NCBI RefSeq assembly: GCF_901000735.1
Contig: NC_081550.1
Location: forward strand, 14,302,393-14,366,392
DNA: 64,000 nucleotides
Source of the DNA: Corylus avellana
Taxonomy: Eukaryota > Streptophyta > Magnoliopsida > Fagales > Betulaceae
Direction: 5' to 3'
The notes below the pieces were generated by a model. The model was given only the letters and a program-made list of their open reading frames with translations, had not been told where the DNA came from and ran no database searches. Position 1 is the first letter of the stretch; every line of letters starts with the position of its first letter. Both the position numbers and the translations under genes were made by a program. Positions 46,171 to 59,187 of this stretch are shown here, piece after piece.

Positions 46171-47085
46171 CAAGCTTCTCCAATCTTGAACACCTTTACG
46201 TGGGCAACGTTACCTTAATATATTTTCATTTCAAAACTTCAAACGTAACCTTAAAACACAAAAACAACCACATAGAATCTCCCAAAACATCAACAACCAT
46301 CATTTAATCAAAATCTTATCAGTAATAACTCAACAACTCTACTACTAAATGGAAAAATCGGATAAACACTTGCCTCTTAGAGTTTTCTTCAAGTTCTCCT
46401 CAAGCTTCTCTCAACTTTTCTTAGCCCACTCCCTCCCTCTCTCTCTCTCTCTCTCTCTCGTTTTAAACTGTGCCTTTGCCAAGTAAATTAGAATCCTCTC
46501 AAGTTCAAGTTAAGTTTCAGGAGTATTTTTGTGTTTTCACTTTTTGAATGACAAAAATAACTAACTAAATATTCTCTAGTTCAATAAACTAGAGATAATC
46601 ATAATTCTTGTCAAGTGTGGCCTACAACCACCCTCTACAATAGTATTTTGCACCCCTCATGAATCTTGTGAGGGTGGTACTATAACTCTTGATATGAAAT
46701 GGCTCGATCGAGGCCATAAATTACATTCACTATTATTATATTCCAAACTTCTAATACTAGACCCATACCTTACGTCCGGTCAAGTTCAAATCATAGCAAT
46801 ACATAGATATAAAATTATATATCAACTATAACTCAACTTATTTAATTAAACGGATCAAACCTTCTGAAAAACACTTAACAGATAATTATCATAGTTTATG
46901 CAGAATTAACGGATATTTAAATCTAAGCAAACAATCACCAAAAATAAGAACAATCACACACAAGGATTTTGGTGACGAAGAGGAAACCTTTTAGAAAACA
47001 ATCTAAAAGTAAAACATTTCCCGTGCAGCCAAACCTAGGAAATCACCATCAAAAGATGTTCAAAGATTACAGATACTAGGAACAC
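46171..47085. other. Intergenic with (CT)n microsatellite
   Basis: (CT)n at about 46435-46459. No gene recognised. Confidence 0.5.
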
Positions 47086-47093
47086 TTACAAAC

Positions 47094-48110
47094 TAGTGGC
47101 GGAGCCAGACAATTCATATTAGGGATGCCGCTAAAATTCTTTTTGGCGTCCTAAAAATTTTCTTCACCCTAAAAATTTGTTCACATAATATATGCATCAC
47201 AACAAAATATCTATAAAAGTTCATAAATATATGCTCAAATTGATATATTAGAAATGTAACATGTCGGCACTATATCAAAAAGACAGAAATACCAAAAAAA
47301 AAAAAAAAATGTCTAGAACTGCATTTTATGATCTCTTAGAAGTACAAAATCATCAAGTATCAAATCTAAATTGAAGCTCTCAGCAATTTCCCTTTCAATA
47401 TAGAGAACTAAAGTATTTGCAAGAAAATCATGCTCCATTTTGTTGCGAAGTTGTGTTTTAACAATTTTCATTGCTGAAAATGCTCGTTCGGTAGTTGCTA
47501 TAGACACTAAAATGGTCAAAATAAGACGAATCAATATATCAATAAGATAGTATGTCTTTGATTTTTCTGTCTTTGCCAATCATTGGCATAATTCTGCAAT
47601 GGAAGACAAATTTTGTAATGTCGGATCAGCAAGCACATCAAATTCAAAATACCTCAACTGATATCTCAAATTAATTTTATCCTGCTCAGAAAAATCAAGA
47701 GGATAATACTTCTCCACAAGGATACATTTATCGTTAATTTCAAATGATTTATAAGCATTCTTTTTAATCCAATAAGTGTCAAAAGTTCCAAAGCTAACCG
47801 GTGACTGCTGCAAAATTAATCGCAAACAGGTTTAGTGGGTTGAGTTTTTCTTCCTGGAAACCAATAAACGACTTGTAACCTTTTGTACCGATGGAGAATT
47901 TTTTGCCAACAGTGCCACTTCATTGGAGAAAATTACTAAAAACCTCTTCTCTGTGCTTTATATCCAAGAATATTTGTCTTCCATTTTCATTTTGCCTTCG
48001 AAAACCTCACGTTATGGCTCAGATGGGGTGTTGTGGGTAGGAAAAAAGAAAAAAAAAAAAAAAAATAGATCTTCACGGCACCCCCAAAGACCAACATGGC
48101 TCCGCCACTG
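47094..48110 (-). mobile_element. 1,017-bp hAT deletion derivative with 8-bp target duplication
   Basis: The left end is TAGTGGCGGAGCCAG and the right end, reverse-complemented, CAGTGGCGGAGCCATG. Both are flanked by the identical 8-mer TTACAAAC (47086-47093 and 48111-48118). The interior keeps only the transposase C-terminal exon on the minus strand. The rest of the transposase is gone, so this is a non-autonomous derivative of an element of the DUF4371/zf-MYM-like hAT group. Confidence 0.92.
47313..47825 (-). pseudogene. hAT transposase C-terminal dimerisation domain, one nonsense codon
   Basis: The minus-strand frame reads through YYPLDFSEQDKINLRYQL and LSSIAELCQ, an in-frame TGA at 47582-47580 (where relatives usually have Arg), then AKTEKSKTYYLIDILIRLIL, TTERAFSAMKIVKTQLRNKM and FLANTLVLYIEREIAE. 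The ATTERAFSAMK block is the hallmark of the hAT dimerisation domain in this subgroup. The 5' edge of the exon may be at TTTTGCAG near 47812. Apart from the TGA the frame is well preserved. Confidence 0.85.
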
Positions 48111-48118
48111 TTACAAAC

Positions 48119-49868
48119 CGATACAAGACCTTGACTATGTAAAATCGACAAGCCTCCAACTCGTGTCCTCGCTCATAATCTTCTTCGTCGTGATTCTCCT
48201 TTACTAGATCCTTCCGATAGACTTCCCAATAAAGCGCACAATCAAACTAAAAAAAATCCTCTACGAGAAGCAATTTGGCTCTCGACAAATATTCTCTCTC
48301 AGTATAGGCTCTCACGAAACCTAGTCTCTAATTTCGTACATCTCTCTCTTAAATGAGATGTATATATATTGCACACCAAATCCCTAGACACCGACACACT
48401 TAAAATCGCGTTTTGTGACGTAACACTTACGGGGTGTTCGAACATGTTAGTGGGCTGTCCGGACAGAGCCTTGCGGAGGATAGAAACTGAGTTTTTGGAA
48501 CTGCTGTCCAGACAGGGGGAGGGCCTGTCCGGACAGGGCATGCAGTGGGTGAAACATGCATTCTGTAAATGATGTCCGGCATTGATCAACAGCTTCAATC
48601 AATTAACGTTTGTGGTCAGATTGAGCTGAAACTTTGTAAGGATGTCAATGACACGTGAATCCTCATTGTGAACGGTGGAGATTGAATTATGAGTATTCTA
48701 TATCAGTGTTTGAGCCCATGGACAATAGCATTTGCATTTTGGAACCGAATTAAGCCAACAAAAATACCAACACTTTTAACCCTAATTTTCTAATTTTATA
48801 TTAAGTTCGTATCAAATTCTCAAGTTTATGTCAAAACTTGTTATCCATTATATCGCGTATCAAGTTTAGGTTATGTCCAAACATTAATATAAAACTAAAT
48901 AAATTAATCCTAACTTGACCCGTTTAATTAAAAAAGTTTAATTTATCAACTCTAACCCATTAATTTCGAATCGAATTAGCAACTCGTCCCAAAAATTACC
49001 GACCATAGTTGGAGCCACAAAATTTACTAAAATTAGAAATGTGCTTGCAAAAAGACATCAAGCAGGTATATGAAACATTTAAGTGTACACTCGAGCAATC
49101 TTCCATTATATTTACGAACCTGAGCAGGTCTCAAAGCTCTCCAATGCCCCAATTAAATCCGTTTCAGGGGAATCATATTTCCTCTCAAAAGGAGAGAGAA
49201 GAATACACAGCAAACGTCCATCAATCCCCCACCAGGCCTCAACAGAGCTGGCGTATGCCTATTTCATAAACAGTAACACCCACAAACGTCAATTCTTCAA
49301 ATTCAAATCCCTTTCAGAAACGTTGGAGCTGGAGGACCTTACACGTGCAAGCCTACCATGGCCGAAATGAATGACCCTAGAGTCGGACGCTAGCTGCGCT
49401 ATCTTTTACACAAGGACCTACGCACACATGCAGACAAATAGCTGTAAACTCTGATTTAATTGAAGGAAAATACATATTTTTTACACGTGGAGGACAGTTG
49501 ATGGATATATCAGCATGGAATCTGAGAAACGTTTCAACAGTGTTTTTTGGTAACTCTTCATTTGTCAGACATCTCTCATCTCTTGTCGCTCCCATTTCAG
49601 TTTTCAGTTTTCAGTTTCAAGTTCCAATACCAAATCTTTAATGGTTCATTCACATGGATAACTACAAAAATAAAGGGTGTTAAATAAAAATTGAATTAAA
49701 TTAATATTAATGCAAACCTGAGGCAGGGATTTAGATAGTAGTACAAAACTTCCATTTTCTTTTTTTTTTTTCTTTTCTTCTTTTTTGGTTTTCTTTTTTC
49801 CGGATTTCATATTCAAATGGGAAAAAAGAAGAGGGCCACGAATATATGATGAACTTAATTAAAAGTCT
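48119..49868. other. Intergenic region downstream of REVOLUTA
   Basis: 48119-48600 has LTR-like texture, with repeated TGTCCGGACAG/CTGTCCGGACAG palindromes at about 48458, 48506 and 48527, but no element boundaries could be set. 49600-49868 should include the REVOLUTA 3' UTR. A clear poly(A) signal was not found. Confidence 0.45.
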
Positions 49869-52800
49869 TCACACGAAAGACCAGTTTACGAAAGAAAATG
49901 CAAGGCAATGGAGAGTGCTCTCGTCCGCAGCAAGGACTTTCCATGCAATTGCTTGTTCGTATGAAACATGGCGCCCCATTGTTGACATGCAGATTCCACC
50001 CGGCAAGTAAGTGAATCCCTGTTATCATCAATCCCATTCAGAATTATTAATACAAACAGACTTTTCTATCAATATGTTACAACTCAGAAAGATTTGGAAC
50101 AGATTGTGTCTAAAAGAACAAATTTTCATTCACAAGTTACCTGTTGCATTAGCTTGGCAAAGTCGGCGCACAACGCCTTGCGACCAGACTCGTCGAAGAT
50201 TTTGTCGAGCGTGATGTCCTGGAGCGCGACTAGGGTTGTTTCCAACATGTCGAGCCCTGCCTGGTTTGCGAAGACGAAAACTGGCAGCGACTGCAACGCC
50301 AATTAAAATTCAGATTTAGTAAAACGTTTCTGTAATTTGTTTAGATCAAGCAATGTCATTGCATATACTAACAAAAATGTGTGTTGTGTACCTTTAGTGA
50401 ACAGCACAAAATGGCATCCTGGTGACTCCATAAATGTTTCAAGACCGAATCACCACCCAGAGAATCAGATCTCAGCAGTTCTGCCCCTAAATGGTAACTG
50501 AAGAAAAGAAAAAAAAAAAAAGAGAAATATAAGAATATAATTAACAAGCTTGTACAGAAAATATTGGAATGGCATATATTATGCTTTTTGCATGCAACAG
50601 GATTCAAATATGAAATCATCAACTTTATGGCATTCAATGGATTCCACACAGCCAACAAACATGGTGCCATATATCCCAATTGCAGCAGAACTTACCTATA
50701 GCTCTGGCAGATCCAGTGAGCAAGCGTAAGAGCCTCTGGAGAGCCAGGAGAAAGCTTTGGTCCCACAGCTGGGCTCAATCCTGCTGGTGATATCGCCATA
50801 GCAACCCTCTGGACAGAGGAAATAACACTTCGGACGTACTGGCGTGCCATGGTAGCAACATTGTCCTGTAGGCTGCTATCGAATGGAAACTGGAAAGCAA
50901 TAGTCAACACTGATCGATAGTTATGACTCGATGGAGCATCTCCCACAGCATTGTTTGTAGCTGGCCCCACTTCAAGGCTGGATGTCAGATCTAGGGTGCG
51001 ATGTGTTGTCAAGGAATCCTTTGCATCACACTGTATAATGATATCAGTTATTATAATGGGGAAAAGTACTACATAAACATGGATTTCAGTAATGCTCAAG
51101 GCTAACATCTTGAATTTGATGCACATATGAACGCTGCTCAAATAGAAATGCATGGGGATTTAAACAGCAAAACTCTTGTAATAATTCCATGATGTAAATG
51201 ATTCGTGTATCAGTTCTAACAGAAGGAAATTCTTTAATTTCTTCAGTCCAAAGAGAAATTGGACATGTATTCTTAACTATAGCCAAAAATTTAAATAGAG
51301 TTTTACAATTAACTTTAATTGATAGGCCATTAAAAATGAAAACTACAGGATTTTTCAGGTATAGCACAGAGAAACTCAACTGTTTTTGAATCCAATGGAA
51401 TAATACGGAAACCAGAGGGCAGCAATGGAGCATCATCTGGAAACATTTCATCAATCGGAGCAAATACAAGTTCAGAACAGGCTCCCACAGCATTCTCATC
51501 AATTCCACTACATATCTGCCAAAGAAATTAGGGCACTTAAGTATGATCACAAGCATCAAGCAGATAAGAATCCTTCTAACTAGGACAACCAGAAAACAGG
51601 ATAAAACATTTTGACGATCTTCTCAAGTTACCTAACATTCGGTACAAAAATATAAGGGAAAATCATACACCAGAATTTTAGATATATATATGTTCCACGG
51701 GAGGTAGACTAATTGTCTAATTCCCAACACACACACAAAACGCACATACAGAAGTTCCAAGTTCACCCACTACAGGAAAGAGGTCAACTTAAAAGACCTT
51801 TAACTAAATGCATATAGAAGACAGTTCCAATTGAGAAATGGTAAAGCTTAAAAAAACAAGTAAAAGGTTCAGAAAAAACACCTGCAAAAGATGAATGTCC
51901 CTTGATGCAAAAGCATCTTCTTGAGGAAGAGAATGGCCTTCAAGTCGAATAACCTCAAGAACCTGGCATGCAAACCAAGAGTTAGCAAGAAGCAGCATCT
52001 TTAATATATGTTTTAATAATCGGACTACAGATAATTGGATTTTCTCCTAGAAAAAGGAACCTCCAAGTGGGGAAAATAAAATATCCCTGATTATTAGTCA
52101 AAATGCCTTTGCAAGAAAAAGAGGTTGCAGAGACAGCAACTACCATTAGAAAACATACCTCTTCATGTTCTATTGTGTGGCCAAGAGGCATGATAATTTG
52201 GCTCCCAGTAAACCTTGTAGGTCTCATCCCTGGATAAGCGTACGAGCCTGCTTTTAGTGATGCAGCAGAATAGGCATCAACATTGAAATCTGCCCACTCT
52301 GAGCGGTGCTCCCTCAAGAAGCGAACCAGCACGGCAGGAGGGACATTCTGGCAAGAAACATGAAAAACACAACCTGGTTAAATAAATGCAGAAATGCTAC
52401 ATGAAACTGGCATCCTCCAAGAATTCAAGAATTTAAGATTAATATTGATTTCCATATTCATGATGGGCATTTTTCCAAATCTTTTACTCAGTTAATAGAG
52501 CATCAACTGGGTAAAAGATTGGCTTTCGCCACCAAAAATATCCAAAGATATAAAAGATTACGTCAAAGTATCAAAGAAAATAGGCTTCATCCAAATTCAA
52601 AGATCAGAGTTCAATATCACACAAATATAGCCAGGTTCTGATTCCAACCAATGAAGTAAAGTTCTAAAAATTTGATTATAGATAATCATACATATTTCTT
52701 TGTTCCGCGGCTTGCTAGAGATTTGACAACATTTAGTCAACAACAATTACATGCTACAACATATATATATATACACCAATCTAAAAGTTTGATACCCATG

Positions 52801-55800
52801 GGAGGCAGTTTCTATACTTACTTGGAGTAGCATGGAAGCCTTTGCACAGAGAACTCCTCCAACAAATGCAAGGGAATTAGCAGGATTAGAAGTGGTGCTC
52901 AAGTTTTTGGTTGAATTAAGAGCAATAATAACATCTTCAGCACCATCACAGTTCATCAATGACCAGCCATCATCATTGAATCCATTGACAGCATCATTGA
53001 AGCCTCTGCAACCAAAAAAAAAAAAAACAGAGAATTCAATAGTGTCTACAAAGAAACACACACAATGAACAGCCAAATACACTCAAACTGAGGAACATGT
53101 CTTTCAAAACGATACTGCTTAAATGCCAGAGAGAAACCAAGGAAAAAGATAACTGAACAACTACCTGTTCAATCTTTGGCTAAAAGTTCGCAGAACAGCC
53201 GGCTGCCTGCCCAAACCATATACAACCTCACCACTTGTCTCCTGGGCTATTTGCCTGATATAGCGCAGTGCCTTCAAAGAAACCAACTAGTCAGTACCTC
53301 CTACATTTTTTTATTTTTAGTTTGGCTTGGGGTAATTTCCGTTGTCCTAGAAGAATTGAATCAAACTCCACAATCAGAAGGAAACCCAACTTATTAGACC
53401 AACCACACTCTACTCACCGCAATAGTCATTTTCTGGGCTACCACTTTTGATGATTCATAAAGCGGTCTCAGCACTTCTGGCACACTCCATGCCTGAGATA
53501 GGATATAAGGAATTAATTTCTTTTCCCTGAGATTAGAAGATACGAACAATCCAATTGTCAAAAGTCAAACCTCAAGATTCAAGTGGTCAACAATATGGAT
53601 TATTGACCCCCCACCCTCACAGGGCCGAATCAGATAGCCACTAGGAAGCATTTCAGCTCTCACAAATTGAGCAGCAGCTGCTGCATTTGGGCCAGCACCA
53701 GAACCAGACAGAGATCTCTCACAAACCTTGAGATATAGGCAACACAAAACACATAAAGAGCATATTACATCAGCACTGACTCACATTATGTCATAATGTA
53801 CTTATGTACTTAAATTAAAGAAACAAAAATGCTTACCACAAGACTGCCATTGTCTAAACTTGTAGTGTATCTTAAAGTCCAAAAATCACGTGCAGGAGCC
53901 AGTGTTGTCGGAGCATACGTCTGAAGTAATTTTTATGTTATCCTCCAAAGAGCAAGTTTCATTTGTAGATAAAGAGAAATATAGAGTTACAACAATTTGT
54001 ATTCACCTGAGTGTAAACAAGTTCAATTGTTCCTCCATTTCCAGCTGGAAACATGGTGAAAACCTCAAGGCTCCGACAGTCCCGGAACCATGATGGACGA
54101 TCTTTTAGGATCTCTGCTATCTGTTAAGAATTTTGTGAATAAATACATCAAACTCAAATAGCTCATCACCCTAATCTGTTAAAATAAAAATAAAAAATAA
54201 AAAATAAAAAAAACTACCTACTTGAAATGACATGAACCATCTTGATCTTTTAACTGATACTAATAATAAGCTTACCTTTGTAGGTTCTAAACTCACAAGA
54301 CCGCAGGCTCGAGCTGCCACTCCACTGCAACTTTGTGAAATGGCAAAGATCCCAACCGAATCCGGACCAGGCTGACAAACAGAATTAAATGACTGGCTCA
54401 ATAATTCAGCTTCAGGATGGGAGAAAGATGAAGTTTCACTTTTGCACAAACAAAGCTCAAAAATGAAAAGACTAAATCCAGTACTTCTTGCATAAAAGAA
54501 TTAATGTATTTCATTTAAGAAAATAAAAACCTTCATCCCAGGCATCTGGACCCAATCAACAGCAGTTCCTGTAGCCTTTGAGAGGAACTCTGCCAAGGTC
54601 TCCTCCGCAATGGAGAGGAGTCTGCCAACAATAATTTAAAAAAAAAAAAAAAAAAAAAAAGAATCATTAACAGCATAAAAAAAATAAAGACTTAAATTAC
54701 TTGAAAACGTGAAGAAAATAGAAAGCTCATGGCCGTTTGTATTTGAGATTACCCAGCAGGGTTATTAGCATCTCTCAGAGAATGCTGAGGAGTGGTAGCC
54801 ACGGAATCACAGCTTGCATCAGTAGTTGCCACTGACGCCTGCAGAAGAATCAACTAAATGTTAAGAAATTTTACCGAATAATGAAAATCAAAACCATACC
54901 ACTTAATTACTTTGCACCGTAGTAGGTACACTAACTCCCTCAAGGCTACAAAACCTGCAAGTGCTATTAATGTCCTCCAAACATCTTAATAGTGGCATCG
55001 TACAAACATAGCAAGAGTCAACAAAAAATAATACACACGCAAACAAACAGAGACAAAAAAACAAGTAGAGAAATAATTGGTTTGTATAAAACTATGGATA
55101 AAATTCTAAAAAATAATATATGTAGAATTTCAAAAGATTTGGCCCTACAATTCAGTCCTTTATTCTTCAAAGATAAAGACCATAACCACCAATAAATTGA
55201 AAGATTTAACTTCTCTTGAAGACACATTCTGCAATTTGAAATCCCAGATGATCATATACCCCGAAAATGATCCACCACAGAGAAACAAGTAGAGAAAGAA
55301 TTTTAAAGCGAACAAGCACGTATGCTTACAGTTTGTAGTTGTTGCCGCATATACCCATTTTCGCATACAAGCTGCGAAACCTGCTTCTGCAGCCGATCAT
55401 TCTCCTCCATCAATAGCTTGTTCATCGCTGACAATTTCCTGTTCACAGTCTGGAGCCGCGAAGCCTCTTTTCTCTGCTTCTCTCGGCACCTGCATAGTCA
55501 AACACCATTCTTTTTCAGACTCCCCACTCCCAGGCTCCTTTTAGCCTAAAACACCGTAAAAACCCCAAAACCACCATCCTTCTATAAAACAATTAACCGC
55601 TTCAATTTTTCAAAAACCCAATTGAGATTTTCTTTTAAAATGACCATATGATATAAAAAAAATAAAAAACAACACACTTAGAACGCCATAAGTATAAACA
55701 TACGGCTCAAACTTTTGCACTCAAAAGGAAGAGATTCCAGAAAAAAGCTAAAGCAAAACATGAAACTCAACCAAATGAGCAAATGGATCATGGTGATACC

Positions 55801-56029
55801 TGCGATTCTGGAACCAGACTTTGATCTGCTTGGGGTCGATGTTGGAGAGAATGGGGCACTCCCGGATCAACTGCTGCCGGCGCAAAGAGCTGGGCTTGGG
55901 GCACTCGGCATAGACCCGCTCGAGCGCCTCGACCTGTTCGGCCGTGTACCTTACATACTTCCCAGAATCAAGGTGCCTGCCGATGCTCCCACTGCTGCTC
56001 TCCCTGTGCTGCTGAGCCACCATCGCCAT
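49869..56029 (-). CDS. REV: REVOLUTA-type class III HD-Zip transcription factor
   Basis: Eighteen coding exons (minus): 56029-55800, 55489-55330, 54838-54753, 54621-54531, 54371-54276, 54120-54007, 53920-53837, 53726-53571, 53492-53418, 53271-53165, 53005-52822, 52347-52159, 51962-51882, 51515-51381, 51030-50696, 50497-50392, 50290-50141 and 50018-49869. All junctions are GT-AG and in phase, giving 843 codons including TGA, so 842 residues, the length of Arabidopsis REV. Domains: homeodomain (about 22-82; KYVRYTAEQVEALERVY, IKVWFQNRR), leucine zipper (about 86-125; LLMEENDRLQKQVSQLV), START (about 160-375), and C-terminal MEKHLA region (about 695-842, ending FSFVNWSFV). It is a nuclear DNA-binding regulator of adaxial organ polarity, meristems and vascular patterning (family knowledge). 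An in-frame TGA lies 9 nt before the ATG, fixing the start. The N-terminus resembles REV more than PHB/PHV or ATHB-8/15. No damage seen. Confidence 0.97.
54362..54541 (-). promoter_or_regulatory. miR165/166 target site, split by intron 4 of REV
   Basis: The spliced mRNA reads CTGGGATGAAG (54541-54531) joined to CCTGGTCCGG (54371-54362). This is complementary to miR165/166 with a few wobbles and end mismatches. The 159-bp intron 54530-54372 separates the halves, so the site exists only in spliced RNA. It encodes PGMKPGP in the START domain. In the alignment, miRNA positions 10 and 11 face 54371 and 54531, so slicing would fall at the exon junction. That miR165/166 sites span an intron is known from Arabidopsis class III HD-Zip genes. 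Confidence 0.93.
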
Positions 56030-56935
56030 TTTCTCTCAAGCCCCAATCAAGAAAAAAGAAAACCCGTTTGAGAGCTGATTTCTTGGTGGGTTTTGGTTTT
56101 GGTTTTAGGAGTTCGAGGCTAAAGATTCTTTGGCTTAGTAAAGTCCGTCTTGGTTTGCAGTGGGAACACTTGTGCTGCTTGTTGACGAAGGTGAAAGCCA
56201 AAATGTTAAAAGACTATATATGTATAATACAGACACAGATGAGGTCTGAATCTTTATAAAAGCCTTCAGCTATTGGATGGTGGAAGCTGTAAGAACAAAC
56301 TCCTATAAAGAAAAACAAAAACAAAAACAAAAAAAACGCTTCTCAAAACTTCCCACAAATAGACCCAGAACACCTCCAACTTTCTATCTCCCAAAAGGAA
56401 ACTCTTTCCCCTGAAAACGAACAAAACCCACTGGTTTCTCCAAGACCCGGATGCCAATCTTGGCGTTTTTCAACTAAATCTAAAAGAAAAAATTCTCACA
56501 GACCCTCCAATGAACCTGGTAAAAGCTTTTATTTCAGCTTGATCACAGAGCGAGGCACAGGTAGAAGAAGAAGAAGATGCAGAGAGGTTGAAACCACGGA
56601 GAAAAAGAAAAGAAAGCAACGGCTCTCTCTCTCTTCGGCCAAGAGAGCCAGTGGCTGAAGCATCAGAGATGGCTGAGTCATAATATGCAAGCGAGGAGGA
56701 GAAGAGAGTGTGAAACCCTAATCATGACGACAACCTACTGTGAAAAAAACGGAAGGTAGAAGACTCTGGGAGGGCTATTTCAGAGAGAAAGAAAGAAAGC
56801 AAAAAGACAGTGATCTGAGATGAGCTGAAACAGTGGGAATAAGAGAGAGAAAGAAAGAGAGAGAGAGAGAGAGCATTTGCACGCAAATCGACGAACATAG
56901 CAGGCATATAATAGTTTCTTTATAATTATCGGCGC
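56030..56935 (-). promoter_or_regulatory. REV 5' leader and core promoter region
   Basis: The gene-sense DNA from about 56660 to the start codon contains no ATG at all, which suits a long unblocked leader. A CT-rich microsatellite (plus-strand GA) lies at about 56838-56873. In gene sense TTATAAAGAAAC near 56928 could be the TATA element, putting the start roughly at 56900. An intron in the leader cannot be excluded. Confidence 0.5.
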
Positions 56936-58965
56936 ATTTACGTCCTTGTCCCTAGTGTTTCTTCGAATTGACGTCTTAGACCAAAATGTCACACAGTCGC
57001 TCGCAGGCTGATCGCCCTCGGTCAATTAACCGAATCTATATCGGCAGGACAAGTTTTTTATTATTATTTATATTGCGCAAGATAACAATAAATATTTTTT
57101 TCTAAATTAATAATTTGAACCCTTTAATTTAATTAATTAAAATATCTACTACTTTTTGAACTGAAGTTTCTCTCAACAAACAAACTCCTGCTTTTCAACT
57201 AATTCTCTCTTTTTAACCGATAAGGGAAATTTTTTTTCTCTCACCCACCGTCCACCGGCATGTATGGCTTTTTTCAGTCTCTTTTTCTTTCTTTTTTTCT
57301 TTTTTTAATTACACGACAAAACAACATTAATAAATATTTTTCTCTTTTTTTTTTTTTTTTAAATCAATCTAACGATAATTTTAAAGTCATATTATTTTAA
57401 TATTATATAATAATTCAATATATATATATTATTTATGCTATCACTTTAGAATGATGGGTCAAGTTCAAATTATTTTAGAATTACTTATAAACCTCGTCTT
57501 ACTATATCTATTAATGTCTTTATAATTTAATTATTTTATGTGAGTTATTCATCTTCTCAATATTAAACTTGAATGTTATACATACCCGTTTTAATATATT
57601 CAGGTGTATTTAGTTTTTATATGCTAACATTTGATTTCTTGACTAATAAACAATCATTAATAAACATTGACTCTAGCATTTCTCTATTTTGCAGCCTTAA
57701 AAGTGATTCGAAAAATATTTTTTAGCGTTTAGTTCATATGGAAAATTACTAAATATTTTTATATTTTCATATAATTTTAGGAGGTGCGACAAAAAGAGAG
57801 ATACCACAAAGAAAATGTGTGAAGAAAGAGGGTATAAAAATATATAAGGCATTCGGAGGCGAAATTGAGATATAGTGTAATTGTTGGTCTATATCACTTG
57901 TAATTTGGATGGACAATTATGATATAAACCTTATGAAAACCCACTTGCTCGGATAGGTAGGTGTTCAGGTTTTAATCCAAATATTTTAAGTTAAGCTTTC
58001 GTGTTAATTACAATATCATTTTGTTTAATAACTCTTTTAACCATCTTTAATATTGTAATTACAATTAACGATTTTGGTTATAAGATAAGCATCTCCCTCG
58101 TGTCCTAGTGGCTATGTTTGTTAATGTATTTTATGGGCTGTTTTTTGTTTTTTGTTTGAAAAAAATACTTTGTATTTTGATAAGTGGTTTGTGTTTGAAT
58201 TGTTTATTAATATTTTTATTTTCTAGAGTTAAATTCACTTTACCCCTTGAAGTTTCAAGAGTTTTTCAATTCAAACCACAATACTTAAAATTGACAATGT
58301 TGTACCCTAATATTTCAACAATTTTTAATTCAGACCCTTCGTTACTGAATTTAAAAACTACTGAAATAAACCGAATTTAACCATATTTTCTAAAACAAAA
58401 AGTTCAACAACAGGAACCAATTTTTGTCATAATGAATAATTTCAAGTCACAATTAGAAAGTTTTCAAGGAATAGCTCAATTGAGCGGAAACAATTTGAAT
58501 CTTCCTCCAATTTCCTTTTCATTGTAATAAGATGTAAAAATAAAAGGTCAAAAAAAAACAATAAATGCCAATTGGGAGAGGAAAACATGCAAGACTATTA
58601 TTGACGACATAAACATATGCCCTTATATCTAGAAGTAAGAAATGGTTGAACACTTTGACCGTATTAGTGAATGAGGTCATCCTGGCCGTGGGATGTACAA
58701 GAACAGAACACTAACATTAAAAAACCGGTCAACGTCATAAATATTTGAGCACAAAAGAAAAAAGGAAAATAAAAAATGCAATTATGTATTAGTGTCAGAT
58801 TTTAATGCGAAAAATATGGAGAATCAGATTTTTTCCTTTTGTACAATTCATATCCAACCTTTTTTCCCCGTAATAAGGGCATAAATGCAACTGACTCAAC
58901 CTGGACTTCTTCACTGCCTGCCTTTTACACTTTTTTTCTTTTCTTTTTTCTTTTAAAAAAAAAAT
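56936..58965. other. Upstream intergenic DNA of REV, no gene recognised
   Basis: AT-rich with poly(T) and (AT) runs. It probably includes distal REV promoter elements but none are recognisable. The open frame at 58108-58380 has no known motif. Confidence 0.5.
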
Positions 58966-59187
58966 NNNNNNNNNNNNNNNNNNNNNNNNNNNNNNNNNNN
59001 NNNNNNNNNNNNNNNNNNNNNNNNNNNNNNNNNNNNNNNNNNNNNNNNNNNNNNNNNNNNNNNNNNNNNNNNNNNNNNNNNNNNNNNNNNNNNNNNNNNN
59101 NNNNNNNNNNNNNNNNNNNNNNNNNNNNNNNNNNNNNNNNNNNNNNNNNNNNNNNNNNNNNNNNNNNNNNNNNNNNNNNNNNNNNNN
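58966..59187. other. Assembly gap (222 N)
   Basis: A run of 222 N between poly(A)/poly(T) stretches. The non-round length suggests an estimated gap size. Confidence 0.95.

Noticed and set aside
48119..48600. Possible LTR or gene with repeated CTGTCCGGACAG palindromes
   Set aside because: No TG/CA ends, partner LTR or reading frame could be supported.
55968..56201. An apparent 77-codon upstream ORF overlapping the REV start
   Set aside because: Its first codon is TTG, not ATG. No ATG occurs in that part of the leader.
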